Shown: one piece after another, positions 1 through 11,055 of the stretch
Layout of the letters: the number at the start of each line of letters is the position of its first letter
How positions within the stretch are numbered: position 1 is the stretch's first letter
NCBI GenBank assembly: GCA_015143295.1
Contig: CM026559.1
Span: forward strand, 20,474,826 to 20,538,825
Length of the DNA stretch: 64,000 nt
Direction: 5' to 3'
Source of the DNA: Tetracentron sinense
Lineage: Eukaryota; Streptophyta; Magnoliopsida; Trochodendrales; Trochodendraceae
Position numbers and translations under genes: made by a program
Notes under the pieces: model-generated
Databases searched by the model: none
Seen by the model: the letters and a program-made list of their open reading frames with translations, nothing else
Told to the model about the DNA's origin: nothing

Positions 1-470
1 GAGTTACACCTCAGTTGCACCCTCAATATAATTAGACCCTAGGTGTTTTTCACTCCTTGGGATTCATTTAAGCCTTTCATAAGAAAAAAAATGGGTTCAT
101 CCTTAAGTAAATTCTTAATTTGGACTCTTAATGTCAACTTCAGTGTGTTTACGAGGCGTTAGGGATACTTGGAGTTGCACCTCAGTTGCACCATTCTCAA
201 TAGAGTTGCACCCAAGCCTTTTTCTAACCCTTGGGATAGATTGAAGCCTTTAATAAAATAAAATGGGGTCATCTTTAAGGAAAATCCTAATTTGGACTCT
301 TAATGTCAACTTGGGTGTGTTTACGAGGCCTCAGGGCTACTTGGAGTTGCATTGGAGTTGCACCTTCCTCAGTGTAGTTGCACCTAATGTTTTCTTGACT
401 CCTTGGGATACATTGATCCATTTTATCAAAAACATTTATATCATCTTTGAGGTGGTCGCTAAGTAAACCA
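1..470 (-). repeat. Satellite (about 172 bp monomer), reverse-oriented block
   Basis: About 2.7 tandem monomers. The landmark string GGAGTTGCACCTCAGTTGCA recurs near positions 1, 170 and 341, giving a period of 170-172 bp. The monomers are the reverse complement of those in the arrays at 16,990-43,140. The block ends where Athila-like integrase sequence begins near 475. Several short ORFs here are satellite shadows, not genes. Confidence 0.9.
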
Positions 471-479
471 CCCCCTATT

Positions 480-1012
480 GAACGATGCCCTATGAGCTTA
501 TCGAACAGCTTTTAATACCCCTATTGTATGTCCCCTTATCGCCTTGTCTTTGGCAATGTTTGCCATCATCCGGTAGAGTTGGAATATAAGGCTCTTTGGG
601 CTATAAAGAAGTTTAACTTTGATATGGTCCAAGCAGGATCCAATTGTAAACTTCAATTCTCCGAGTTAGAAGAGTTACAGAATGACGCATATGATAGTGC
701 TAAGATTTACAAGGCCAAGGCAAAGGCTTTCCATGACAAGCACTTTACTCGAAAGTCTTTTGAGCCTAACCAAAAGGTCTAGTTATTCAATTCGAAATTG
801 CGTCTATTCCCCAACAAGCTTTGCTCTAGATGGGATGGACCCTTCTTATTTACCGAAGTCTTTCCTCGTGGAGCAGTGGAAATTCAGGACCTAAAAGATG
901 GGCGTGTCTTATAGGTGAATGGGCACCGGTTGAAACCCTATGTTGAGAGTATTGCAACTGGAGACCTAATTGAAGTTATTCTCCTTCCAGATCTGGTCTT
1001 TATCGACGGATG
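480..1012 (+). pseudogene. Athila-like Ty3/gypsy integrase C-terminal remnant
   Basis: The translation carries the conserved integrase tail of Athila-type elements. It has [20 protein letters not shown] near 530-590, then a K-rich stretch with [11 protein letters not shown] and [13 protein letters not shown], and then residues resembling the terminal module ([33 protein letters not shown]) ending near 1012. The frame is broken by an in-frame TGA near 490 (where the family has Trp), a one-base shift near 526, a TAG near 780 and another near 912. The N-terminal integrase, RT and gag are absent; the left edge abuts satellite. The string TTGGGAGGCAATCCA near 1058 matches what usually follows the integrase in Athila-type elements. 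The assignment to Athila rests on recalled family motifs, not a search. Confidence 0.7.
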
Positions 1013-1204
1013 AGTGGATGTATAGCGTCTGGCTGAAGACTCAAAACTTAGCACTCATTGGGAGGCAATCCATCATGTAGAGTGTCCTTAGACATTTAGG
1101 ACATTTGCCTTAGAGTTTCCCTGTTAGGATTTTAGTTCTCCCCTCCTTAGCCTAATCTAAGTTTGGGGTGGGTTCCAAGTATCCCGCCCTCCAATTTTAA
1201 TATA

Positions 1205-1740
1205 AAAAAAAGGTTTACGATCGATCGTAGCACACCTACGATCGATCGTAAAATCCCTGTAACCAGGCCAAACTCTCTGTTCTGTTACGATCGATCGTAC
1301 AACACCTACGAATGATCGTAAAATCCCTGTCACAAGGTCAAATTCTCTGTCGATTTTATGATCGATCGTAGAACACCAACGATCGATCGTAGAACACCTA
1401 CGAATGATCGATCGTAGAACACCTATGAACGATCGTAGAACACCAACGATTGATCGTAGAACACCTATGAATGATAGTAGAACATCAACGATCGATCGTA
1501 GAACACCTACGAACGATCTTAAAATTCCTGTCATCTGGCTCCAATCTAGCTCAACTCACTGTCCATATTACGATCAATCGTAGCCACACCTACGAACGAT
1601 CATAAAATCCTTGTATTCTAGCCAAACTCTTGGTTCCATTTACGATCGTTTGTACGGTAGCAGCGAACGATCGTAGAAGTTTGATCGATTTTTTTTAATG
1701 TTACGATCGATCGTTGAATATCGACGATCGATTGTAGGTT
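1205..1740. repeat. Palindrome-rich array, core TACGATCGATCGTA
   Basis: About twenty intact or slightly mutated copies of the self-complementary core TACGATCGATCGTA are spaced by linkers such as GAACACC, with a local period of about 24-26 bp at 1360-1530. They lie between the integrase remnant and the downstream ORF of the Athila-like element. Cores with the same CGATCGATCG centre also occur in the LTRs of Tekay elements 1 and 3. Role unknown. Confidence 0.85.
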
Positions 1741-2114
1741 CGCGATTCAGCTTCTTTAACAGTACCCACATTTCCCATTCATCTTCTACCTCTCGACCTT
1801 CCACTCTCCACCCGCCTTCTCCTCTTCTCTTCTCTCCCTCCAATATCTATTTAAGGCCGTGTTTTCTCGTGGATCATCCATTCCAACCCCCCATCATCCT
1901 GGTAAGTTTCCTCATCTCTTTCTTGTTACAGTTCTCGGTTGATCTCCCAACCCCCTCGCACCATTTTTTCTTCTTGGATTTGGGTGGGGTTGTCCCCCTT
2001 TATCAGTGTAGATTTTCGCCTGTCCTCCACGAAGGATAATTTCTTCCAGCAACTTTTGCGTGATCGTGAACACACCCTGTTTGCTGTTTTGCCTCCCCCA
2101 CTTTTTGTTTACAA

Positions 2115-2770
2115 ATGGGTCCCAAACGTGCACCTCAAGCCCCAATCACGTCCCCAGCCTCCCCACCATCTCCTCAATCTCCCCCCAACCCCCATCACCG
2201 CAGCCCCCACTGCCTCAATCTCCAGTCTGGCATGCAGCCCTAAAGCCCTACCTCTTCGATTATCAAATTGGGCGGATGGCTGTGTTTGATAGTGAGTTTT
2301 TCTGAGCGGATCTGGAGGCCTCCTTTGGCTTAACTGAACTCGCTTCTAGGGGCCTTCAGTTCTTCATCACCCCACTGGGTCCACTTATCCCAGGCTAGTC
2401 CGCCTTTTCTATCAGAAAGTGTTCGTTAAGGATGGTGATCCTCCCACCCTCGAGACCACTATCGATGGGCATCCCATTTCTGTCACTCATTCATCCATTG
2501 GTCACACTCTTGATTATCTGGCCACCCGTCCCTTCGACACCCTGCACATCCAGCCCGACATCACCCTCGAGTTGATGGTGCACGACATGTGTGGAGGCAG
2601 GTTTCATAACTCCACATGTACTAGGCGTTTCTACCTTCCGGCAAAATGTTGGTTTTTGGATACGGTTTTTGCCCGCAACTTGTATCCCATCAACCATAAG
2701 ACCGAGTGCCAAGGTCCCCTTTTGGAGGCGGTTTATCATGTTTACAAGGGCACTTGGCTTGATGTGGTTG
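2115..2770 (+). pseudogene. Downstream ORF of Athila-like element, 5' part (putative plant transposon protein)
   Basis: The frame starts at the ATG at 2115 with a Pro/Ser-rich leader. It continues, with frameshifts near 2230-2400, into a globular region from about 2390 that includes DGDPPTLETTIDGHPISVTH and FYLPAKCWFLDTVFARNLYP. The pattern resembles the extra ORF downstream of pol in Athila-type elements (putative plant transposon domain or env-like ORF). That similarity is recalled, not searched. The reading frame is cut exactly at the insertion point of Tekay element 1 and resumes beyond it at 12,362. Stops near 2303 and 2396 show it was already decayed or has sequencing errors. It has no evident host function. 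Confidence 0.6.
2766..2770. other. Target-site duplication GGTTG (left), Tekay element 1
   Basis: GGTTG directly abuts the LTR end TGTCGCGC at 2771. The identical 5-mer follows the other LTR at 12,362-12,366. Five-base duplications are normal for Ty3/gypsy integration. Confidence 0.93.
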
Positions 2771-3488
2771 TGTCGCGCTCCAAAATACCCCCTAGAAGTT
2801 AAGGGGTACTTTAGAGGTGACTATTCATAACTGTCAAACCATCCTGAAATGAACAAGGCTAACAAAATACAATAGCAATAATAATCAGAGTGCGAAAGTT
2901 AAACATAAGTACGGATGTGCGAACTAACTTTTTTTTTTCTTCTATAACTCCAAAATAGTATCCTAAGTTAACATATACAAAACATATCAAGTTAAAGGTG
3001 GACATGCCCACCTTTCGAAATACAAAATGAGAAACCTTGGAATCCTCTCTCTCTCTCAGTAATCACCCCCGTGGGGCCAATGGTCTAAGTCCCTCGCCTT
3101 GGCCTGAGGCTCAACTACCGTCTCCTCATAAGGTTCTTCCTCACCGTAGTCCTCCTCCACCCAAGGACCCGGGGCACAAATGTCAAAAGGCACCCGCGCA
3201 CCTACCGACATAAAAGTACGGCTGAGTATGGAATACTCAGTGAGTGCAAGCCACTAGCTAACCATAGCAATAACAAAGCACCACAGTAATAATCAAGATG
3301 CATATAATCAATATCAATGTAAGCAACACTAGCAACATATAACATTTGACATTAAACATAGAGAATTGTAATTATCTTAGCATGCGTGCATGGATGCAAA
3401 ACTCTGATAATCTCATGTTAGGAAACCTATTTCATGTCTCGGTCTTGCTTGTGAAAATCATGCATTAGTGTCTTATCTTGTTCTTGAC

Positions 3489-3755
3489 TTGTATACTTGT
3501 GAGCCAGAGGCTAGCACCTGCACATCCCTGGGCTACCAACCTCCTTGATAATTCCTTTACTTGTGAGCCAGAGGCTAGCACCCTTCACTTGGGCTACCGA
3601 CCTCCTTGACATGTTCTTGTTCCATTTTCTTGTGAGCCAGAGGCTAGCACCCGCACTTTCCTGGGTTGCCAACCTCCTTGACATGTACATTGTTTCATTT
3701 TCTTGTGAGCCAGAAGCTAGTACCCTTTCACTTGGGCTACCAACCTTCTTGACAT
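3489..3755. repeat. LTR tandem modules of about 60-77 bp, four copies
   Basis: Four units each begin CTTGTGAGCCAGAGGCTAG or a near variant and end CCAACCTCCTTGACAT or a near variant. The same modules occur in the other LTR (10,794-11,055) and, in opposite orientation, in the LTR of element 3 (58,857-59,110). Overlapping ORFs of 114-151 codons are artefacts of this repetition. Confidence 0.85.
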
Positions 3756-4554
3756 TCATTAGTTTCTTGGTTGATTTATCATGTGCATATACTCTTGAAA
3801 CTCGGTTCATGCATGCATGCTTGTTTGTGTGCGTGTCAATAGTGATAACCATGATGACATGCTTGGAGGAGAGAATCACATGGGTATAGCATTTCCATTT
3901 CGAATATAAGCATAAGGGAATGTAGATGACATGTAAGGCATTTGATCAAGGTAGGCATTCAAACATAATAACTCAATACATGCTTCCATAATTCAAGTTC
4001 ATTTATTCAATTCGTCATTTAAGCATTTTATCAAACACTTGGTTTGCAACCCCATTCATAGTCATTTCGTTTCGATTTCTTAATGCATATGTTTCATCAC
4101 ATCACACAAAATGTATTCGTTATGTTTGAAATGCCCATCCACCATTTTTCCAACACATATTCATCAACCAACATGGCATCCAATCTCCTCATCCACATTT
4201 CATCCACCATTCATTCATACATCCCCACACTCACGTTCATCTTGTTTAGGTTTAGGAGGTATAGTATGTTTTAAAAGAAAGAAGATACAAGATCCACATC
4301 ATGTTTTTTCAAAAGAGGAACTAGATTATTGCTAGAGAAGTTAGTAGAGTGTACTAACCCTGAAGATTAAGCTTGATCTTTGAGGAAACCCTTTGAGTGG
4401 GGGAAGATCCTTGCTCGAATCTTCAAGTTTGGGCTCCTTCAATCTCAATCCCAAGATCCCTTCTCTTCTTCCCCTACTTGCTCTCCTCTAGGTTTAGAAA
4501 ACCCTCAAGTGAGATCCTTAAACAAAAGAAGGGTTTAAAACCCCCAATCCGGCT

Positions 4555-4830
4555 CTAGTTACCGCGTGCGATCAATCGCACACTTATCTGCGATCGATCG
4601 CGGGTCAGTGTGATCAATTGCACATGGATGTGATCTATCTCACATGAATCCGAATACTTTGTCTGATTTCCCCCTGTATGCGATCGATCGTACACTCTTG
4701 CGATCGATCGCAGATCCCTGCTATCCATCGCACCTGGGATCGCATCTATCACATATGGTCCAGAGAGTTTGGGACCTATTTCACCTGCATGTGATCGATC
4801 GCACCTGACTTGCGATCGATCGTACTTCCC
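4555..4830. repeat. Palindromic TGCGATCGATCGCA array in 3' LTR of element 1
   Basis: About ten spaced copies of GCGATCGATCGCA-type palindromes, many mutated to GTGATC or CATC variants, are separated by linkers of 10-30 bp. The partner LTR holds the same array at 11,860-12,125 with better-preserved cores. The LTR-internal position suggests a promoter or recombination role, but nothing in the sequence proves one. Confidence 0.85.
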
Positions 4831-4956
4831 AGATTTTATTGTTTTCCCTCATTTTTCCCTACTTTGGTATTTTGGTTATAACTTTTGACTTGAAAATTCT
4901 GAAACGTCAGAAATGTGCCTTTTCTCATTAAGGATGGAAAAGTCCGGGGTGCTACA

Positions 4957-4970
4957 TTCTCCCCCCTTAC
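4957..4970 (-). other. Polypurine tract of element 1
   Basis: On the minus strand GTAAGGGGGGAGAA lies immediately upstream of the LTR start TGTAGC. This is the expected place and composition for the plus-strand primer of reverse transcription. Confidence 0.9.
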
Positions 4971-5044
4971 AAAAATTTCATCCCCGAAATTTGGACGATA
5001 CATACATGCCCAAAACCACTACAAAATACCAGAGAAGGTCAAGG

Positions 5045-8000
5045 TCCTAAAAAAAATAACTGAGGATACTTTTCTCATACTTCGGCCTCTCGTTCCCATG
5101 TAGCTTCCTCCCTTGAATGGTGTTGCCATCTCACCAAGACCATGAGATTGGTCTTGTTGCGCAGGACTTGATCTCACCTATCCAAGATCTGTACTGGTTG
5201 CTCAACAAGTGTGAGGTCCTCCTGGATCTCTACCGGATCAAGCTCGATGACATGGGAAGGATCCGGGATATACTTTCGGAGCATAGAGACATGGAACACG
5301 TTATGGACTGCTGCTATATGAGCGGGTAAGGCAACGCGGTAAGCCACCTCACCGACTCTAGTGATGATCTCAAACGGACCCACGTATTTTGGACTGAGCT
5401 TGCCCCTCTTCCTAAATCTCATAACACTCTTGGTCGGTGAGATCTTGACAAAAAAAAAGTCGCCAACTCGAAATTCAAGATCTCTCATTCGGTTGTCGGC
5501 GTAGCTCTTTTGTCGATCTTGTGCATTTTTAATCTTTCCCGGATAAGTTTGACCCTGTCTGCGGTCTGCTCAATCAATTCTGGGCCCAACACTTTTCTTT
5601 CTCCGACTTCATCCCAATATAATATGGACCTACAACTTCTCCCATACAAAGCCTCAAAAGGCGCCATTTGAATACTCGCTTGATAACTGTTATTATAAGC
5701 GAATTCAGCCAATGGTAGGTGGTCTTCCCAACTTCCCTTGAAGTCTAGCATACATGCCCAAAGCATGTCCTCGATGATTTGGTTCACCCGTTCTATCTGC
5801 CCATCCGTTTGTGGATGAAAAGCGGTGCTAAAGTCTAGTCGGGAACCCATGGCACCCTGAAAACTTTTTCAAAACTTGGATGTTAATCTTGGATCCTGGT
5901 CTGAGACAATGCTTACTGGCACTCCATGCAACTGGACTATCTCTTTGATATACAAAGCAGCCAACTGATTTGAATTGAAGGTAGTCCGATACGGCAAGAA
6001 ATGGGCGGACTTCGTGAGTCTGTCCATTACAACCCATATATCATCAAAGCTCCTAGCCGTCTTTGGCTACCCCACAATAAAGTCCATAGAGATGTGTTCC
6101 CATTTCCATTCGGGAATAGGGAGGGACTGCAAAAGTCCAGCCGGTCTCCTTTGCTCGGCCTTGACTTGTTGGCACACCAAGCACTTAGACACATACTCTG
6201 CTATTTCTCGCTTCATGTTCCGCCACCAAAAGTGCCCCTTCAAATTTCTGTACACTTTGGTATCCCCGGGGTGAACGGTATACTTCGACCGGTGAGCTTC
6301 ATTTAGAATCTCTCTTTTTAGCTCTTCATTGGCGGGAATGCAAAGTCTACCCTTGAATGTGATTGCCCCACCACCGTTCATGGCGAAGTCCTCATTTCCT
6401 TTACTAACCGATTTGTCACGGAAAGCGATCAACTCGGCATCCACTGGTTGCAACTCTCGGATCTGGTCTATGATGCATGGCTTCACCGTGATATTTGCCA
6501 TCAATGGCCCGTGCGTAGGAGGATTGAAACAAATGTCAAGGATGGAAGCCTCCTCCAATAATGTCCATTCTCGGACCATCATGTATGCAACAAGCCCGTG
6601 TGACTTCCTACTCAACGCATCCGCAACCACATTCGTCTTGCCCGGATGATATTGAATAGAGCATTCATAATCTTTCAAAAACTCTACCCATCTTCTTTGC
6701 CTCAGATTTAGCTCATTCTGAGAGAATAAATACTTCAAGCTCTTGTGATCGGTGAACACCTCAAACTGTTCCCCGTAGAGATAATGTCGCCAAATTTTCA
6801 AGGCAAACACAACCGCGGCAAGCTCTAAGTCGTGAGTGGGATAATTCTACTCATGCTCTTTCAATTGCCTTGAGGTGTAGGCAATGACTTTACCGTGCTG
6901 CATGAGCACACATCCCAACTCCACATGGGAGGCGTCACTGTACACTACGAAACCGCCACTCCCGGATGGCACTGTGAGGACGGGAGCCATCATAAGGCGT
7001 TTCTTCAACTCTTGGAAGCTAACTTTACTTCTGTTGCTCCAACTAAACTTGGCATTCTTCCTCGTCAAGTAAGTGAGAGGTGCAGCCAAACTGGAGAATC
7101 CCTCCACAAATCTCCGGTAGTATCCTGCCAAACCAAGGAAACTCTGGATTTCGGTGACGCTCTTGGGTCTCTCCCAGCTAATAACTGCCTCTATCTTTGC
7201 CAGGTCAACCGAAATGCCCTCAACTGACACCACATGCCTGAGGAATGCTACTTTCTCTAACTAGAATTCGCACTTACTTAGCTTGGCATATAACCTGTGC
7301 TCTCGAAGCATCTCTAGAGTAAGGCGGAGGTCTGCTCATGATCCTCCTGTGTCGGGGAGTATACTAATATGTCGTCTACGAATACCACGACACATTTGTC
7401 GAGATAGGGTCTGAACACCCGGTTCATCAAATCCATGAACGTTGCTGGTGCATTCGTTAACCCAAAAGGCATTACCAGGAACTCGTAGTGCCCATACCGA
7501 GTCTTGAAAGCGATCTTTGGAACATCTCCCTCCTTGATCTTCACTTGATGATATCCCGACTTTAGATCAATTTTGGAGAAGAATCTCGCTCCCTTCAACT
7601 GATCGAATAAGTCATCTATCCGTGGTAAAGGATAACGGTTCTTGATCGTGACCTTATTTAACTGTCGGTAATCAATACACATACGCATTGAACCATCATT
7701 CTTCTTCACAAATGGCATTGGGGCACCCCATGGTGAGACACTCGGTCTAATGAAACCTCGGGTTTGCAATTCTTCTAACTGCACCTTTAACTCCTTGAGT
7801 TCAATCGGGGCCATTCAGTACGGTGCCCTCGAAATTGGAGCAGTGCCCGGTGTAAGCTCTATAGCGAACTCAATCTCTCTATCAGGAGGCAACCGGGGAA
7901 GCTCTTCCAGAAATACATCTAAGAACCCACTCATAACCGGAATGGCCGAGGAGTTTTGGGCTTCAGAGGTCGCCAAACTCAAGGCCGTAAAGCGAGCTAT

Positions 8001-8377
8001 GTCTCTTCCTAGAAATCCCCAAAAGTGGAATGCCTTTACTCCTTCCAGTTTGAAATTCACCACCTTCTCAAAACATGCAACATGGCCGTGGTGAGTTGCT
8101 AGCCAATCCATACTAAGAATGACGTCAAAGTCTAAATCTTGGAAGTCTAAAATGATGAGGTCAGCTAACAGGTCATTCTCCCCTACTTGAACTACACAAT
8201 CTCTAAATATTTTGTCCGTATCAACTGACTTGTCAAGTGGAGTTGCAATGGTCAACTCCCGTTCCAACGGAGTAGCCTCAGTCGAAAATCCCTTTGTAAA
8301 ACTGGGTGAGACAAAGGAGTGAGTGGATCCTGTGTCGATCGACACTCGGGCGAGACACTCGTTCACTAATAATGCAC
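5045..8377 (-). pseudogene. pol: Element 1 pol (PR-RT-RNase H-IN-chromodomain), degenerate
   Basis: Reading leftward from 8377, the domains are as follows. Aspartic protease has [10 protein letters not shown] (about 8310-8340). RT has [20 protein letters not shown] near 7650 and FVDDIL near 7370. RNase H has YSDASH near 6925 and [10 protein letters not shown], then [12 protein letters not shown]. Integrase has its zinc region ending [20 protein letters not shown] near 6150, then [14 protein letters not shown] near 5800, then a GPY/F module [13 protein letters not shown] near 5370. A chromodomain is at about 5085-5190 (MVLVRWQHHSREEATWERE). In-frame stops include TGA for Arg near 7813, TAG for Trp near 7260, TAG near 6848, TAG near 6070 and TGA near 5075. 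It therefore cannot make a full polyprotein. The order protease-RT-RNase H-integrase is the Ty3/gypsy order. Confidence 0.92.
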
Positions 8378-8513
8378 CTGTGCGATTAAACACCAACATT
8401 AATAGATTTCAGACAAGAATGCACATCATACATGGGTAACCCTTAGCATAAATAACAACACATCACATAATAGTAATTTATTCACAACTTAAAGCTCTAA
8501 AACTCTTGCGTAC
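8378..8513 (-). other. Putative spliceosomal intron between gag and pol, element 1 (136 bp)
   Basis: On the minus strand the donor is CAAG|GTACGC at 8513 and the acceptor TTAATCGCACAG| at 8378. If the segment is retained, gag ends after the residues V-Q-G-T-Q-E-F. If it is removed, the protein reads through V-Q-G into A-L-L-V-N in phase. Donor and acceptor fall at the homologous position in elements 2 and 3. Confidence 0.7.
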
Positions 8514-9747
8514 CTTGCACGACATCATTGGATGCACGTGCATCTCTCTTGGATAGGGAAAAAACTCGGCCCTGGGTGTCTTGGAGAGGTGGCCAGATAA
8601 GTGGCGAAGCCCTCAAAGCCTGAGAAGAGCTAGCCTAAGATGTCTACCTAATCGGGAGCCTACTTCCATGAGACTGAGCTGATAGATGTCGTCGGGGGCA
8701 ATCCCGAATCATGTGGCCTTGGTCACCACAATGGAAGCAGCTTCCAGTAGCCTTCTGGCATTCCCCTGCTGGATGCCTCATTCCACAAAGAGTGCAGATC
8801 TCATGTGCATAGGTGGAAGGAGCATACCCTGTAGCCTGAGTCACTGCGGGGCGAGGAGCCCGAGTGAGAGCTGGGCGAAAAGCCAGTGGCGCAAAAGGGT
8901 GAAGGGTTGAGGTGTAGAGTACATCATCTGTGACTGCGCTGGCCCTGCGGACTGGTAAGAACTAGTTCTTGCTCTTTTCTCCCCTGAACCACTAGACTGG
9001 CCTTTCTCCATCCCTCTTCTCTTGAAAAATTCCTCAGAATTCGACTCGGCCAAAAGTACCTTGTCCACCACCTCTGAATATGTCTCATGCCTGAACATTG
9101 AGACTCGATCCTTGAGGTAGGCCTTTAACCCCCTTTTAAATTTTCGGGCTTTCATCGCCTCAGTTGCTATCATATGTGGAGCAAATCGAGATAGCTCCCA
9201 GAACTTGGCTTCATAAGCCGCTACTGATATATTACCTTGCTCCAAGGTAATGAATTTGACATATTTCTTTTCCTTCATCCCAATTGGGAAGTACTTCTTG
9301 TAAAAGACGTCTAAGAACTCGGCCCATGTCCACTCTTGACTGTCGGGTCAAATCTAGGGTCCTAAGTACGGACCTCCACCAATGATCGGCCTCACCTTCA
9401 AGCATGAAGGCGGCCCAGGTGTTTCCTTCTGCCTCAGTCGGTGTCAACATTGAGAATATCTTCTCTAATTGTCGAATCCATCCTTCGGCCACAAGCGGAT
9501 CAATGCTCCCACAAAAAGTTGGAGGCCTCATTCTCCGAAAAGCCTCTATTCCGGCTTGAGCTCGATTAGGAGGAGTGGGTACAAGTGCGGCATTTGGTGG
9601 AGTAGCCGGTTACCTCGCTGCAAACATAGCCAAAGTCTCGGCTATTGAAGCTAAAGCTTGGGCAAAGTCGGGTTGTTCATTACCTGACGGAGCATCACTT
9701 TCATTGCCCCTTGTGTTGTACCCGTGACCCCGAGTCTTGCGTCTCAT
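8514..9747 (-). pseudogene. gag: Element 1 gag, degenerate
   Basis: The start is the ATG at 9747 (MRRKTRGHGYNTRG), matching the homologous starts in elements 2 and 3. The protein would form the capsid and bind RNA. Visible parts are the capsid segment MRPPTFCGSIDPLVAEGW (about 9531) through GEADHWWRSVLR, then KEKKYVKFITLEQGNISVAA (about 9278), and a CCHC zinc knuckle CFHCGDQGHMIRDC near 8700-8740. A TAA replaces a Gln codon near 9610, a two-base loss near 9345 shifts the frame, a further shift lies near 8900, and two Gln codons are TAG near 8640. The frame ends at the putative splice donor. Confidence 0.88.
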
Positions 9748-10051
9748 GATTACTCCTGAGAGCGACAATACAACATGAGTCTAACTTGGATACACATCTA
9801 GTAGCAAATTAACCATTTGTTCAAAACATATTTACCAAGAATAGAACAGTGCACGTAAGGTTTACATAACAATAGCATATCATACAATCCGTGTTCCTAG
9901 CGTAGGACTCTAAGTTCGGTTGAAGTTCAACCCATTTGACCAAGATTAAATTGTTAATCTATACTTGGAATACGACTCGTTCATAACACCTATTGTCTTG
10001 TTCAATCATGGTATCGAGTACTAAGTGATCCTAGGGACTCTAATGCCTAGA

Positions 10052-10063
10052 GCTCTAATACCA
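10052..10063 (-). other. Primer-binding site of element 1 (tRNA-iMet type)
   Basis: On the minus strand TGGTATTAGAGC lies four bases after the 5' LTR end. It differs from the usual plant initiator-Met primer site TGGTATCAGAGC at one base. Confidence 0.9.
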
Positions 10064-10793
10064 CTTCTGTCATGCCCCAAAATACCCCCTAGAAGTTAAG
10101 GGGTACTTTAGAGGTGACTATTTATATCTGCCAAACCATCCTGAAATGAACAAGGCTAACAAAATACAATAGCAATAATAACAAGAGTGCCGAAGTTAAA
10201 CATAAGTGCGGATGTGCGAACTAACTTTTTCTTTTCTTCTATAACTCCAAAATAGTATCCTAAGTTAACATATACAAAACATATCAAGTTAAAGGTGGAC
10301 ATGCCCACCTTTCAAAATACAAAATGAGAAACCTTGGAATCCTCTCTCTCTCTCAGTAATCACCCCCGTGGGGTCAATGGTCTAAGTCCCTCGCCTCGGC
10401 CTGAGGCTCAACTACCGTCTCCTCATAAGGTTCTTCCTCATCGTAGTCCTCCTCCACCCAAGGACCCGGGGCACAAATGTCAAAAGGCACCCGCGCACCT
10501 GCCGACATAAAAGTACAGCTGAGTATAGAATACTCAGCAAGTGCAAGCCACTAGCTAACCATAACAATAACAAAGCACCACAGTAATAATCACGATGCAT
10601 ATAATCAATATCAATGTAAGCAACACTAGCAACATATAACATTTGGCATTAAACATAGAGAATTGTAATTATCTTAGCATGCGTGCATGGATGCAAAATT
10701 CCGATAATCTCATGTTAGGAAACCTATTTCATGTCTCGGTCTTGCTTGTGAAAATCATGCATTAGTGTCTTATCTTGTTCTTGACTTGTATAC

Positions 10794-11055
10794 TTGTGAG
10801 CCAGAGGCTAGCACCCGCACATCCCTGGGCTACCAACCTCCTTGATAATTCCTTTACTTGTGAGCCAAAAGCTAGTACCCTTCACTTGGGCTACCAACCT
10901 CCTTGACATGCTCTTGTTCCATTTTCTTTTGACCCAGAGGCTAGCACCCGCACATCCCTGGGCTGCCAACCTCCTTGACATGTACATTGTTTCATTTTCT
11001 TGTGAGCCAGAGGCTAATACCCTTTCACTTGGGCTACCAACCTCCTTGACATGCA
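10794..11055. repeat. LTR tandem modules, 5' LTR of element 1
   Basis: Four units of GTGAGCCAGAGGCTAG...CCTCCTTGACATG, homologous to 3489-3755, with point differences. Confidence 0.85.

Larger units (their letters stand above)
2771..4956 (-). repeat. 3' LTR of Tekay element 1
   Basis: A 2186-bp LTR. On the minus strand it starts TGTAGCACCCC next to the polypurine tract and ends ...GCGCGACA. It is about 108 bp shorter than its partner at 10,068-12,361. Most of the difference lies at 4891-4925, where a short inverted segment replaces about 140 bp. It contains tandem modules at 3489-3755 and a palindromic array at 4555-4830. Confidence 0.93.

Noticed and set aside
1205-1740. CRISPR-like regular repeat-spacer array
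   Set aside because: The repeats are short palindromes with very short linkers in a plant retroelement; there is no unique spacer set and no cas gene.
3511-3889. Overlapping ORFs of 114-151 codons on both strands in the LTRs of element 1 (also 10,808-11,263)
   Set aside because: They are open only because the tandem LTR modules avoid stops in those frames. No domain is visible and they lie in LTRs.
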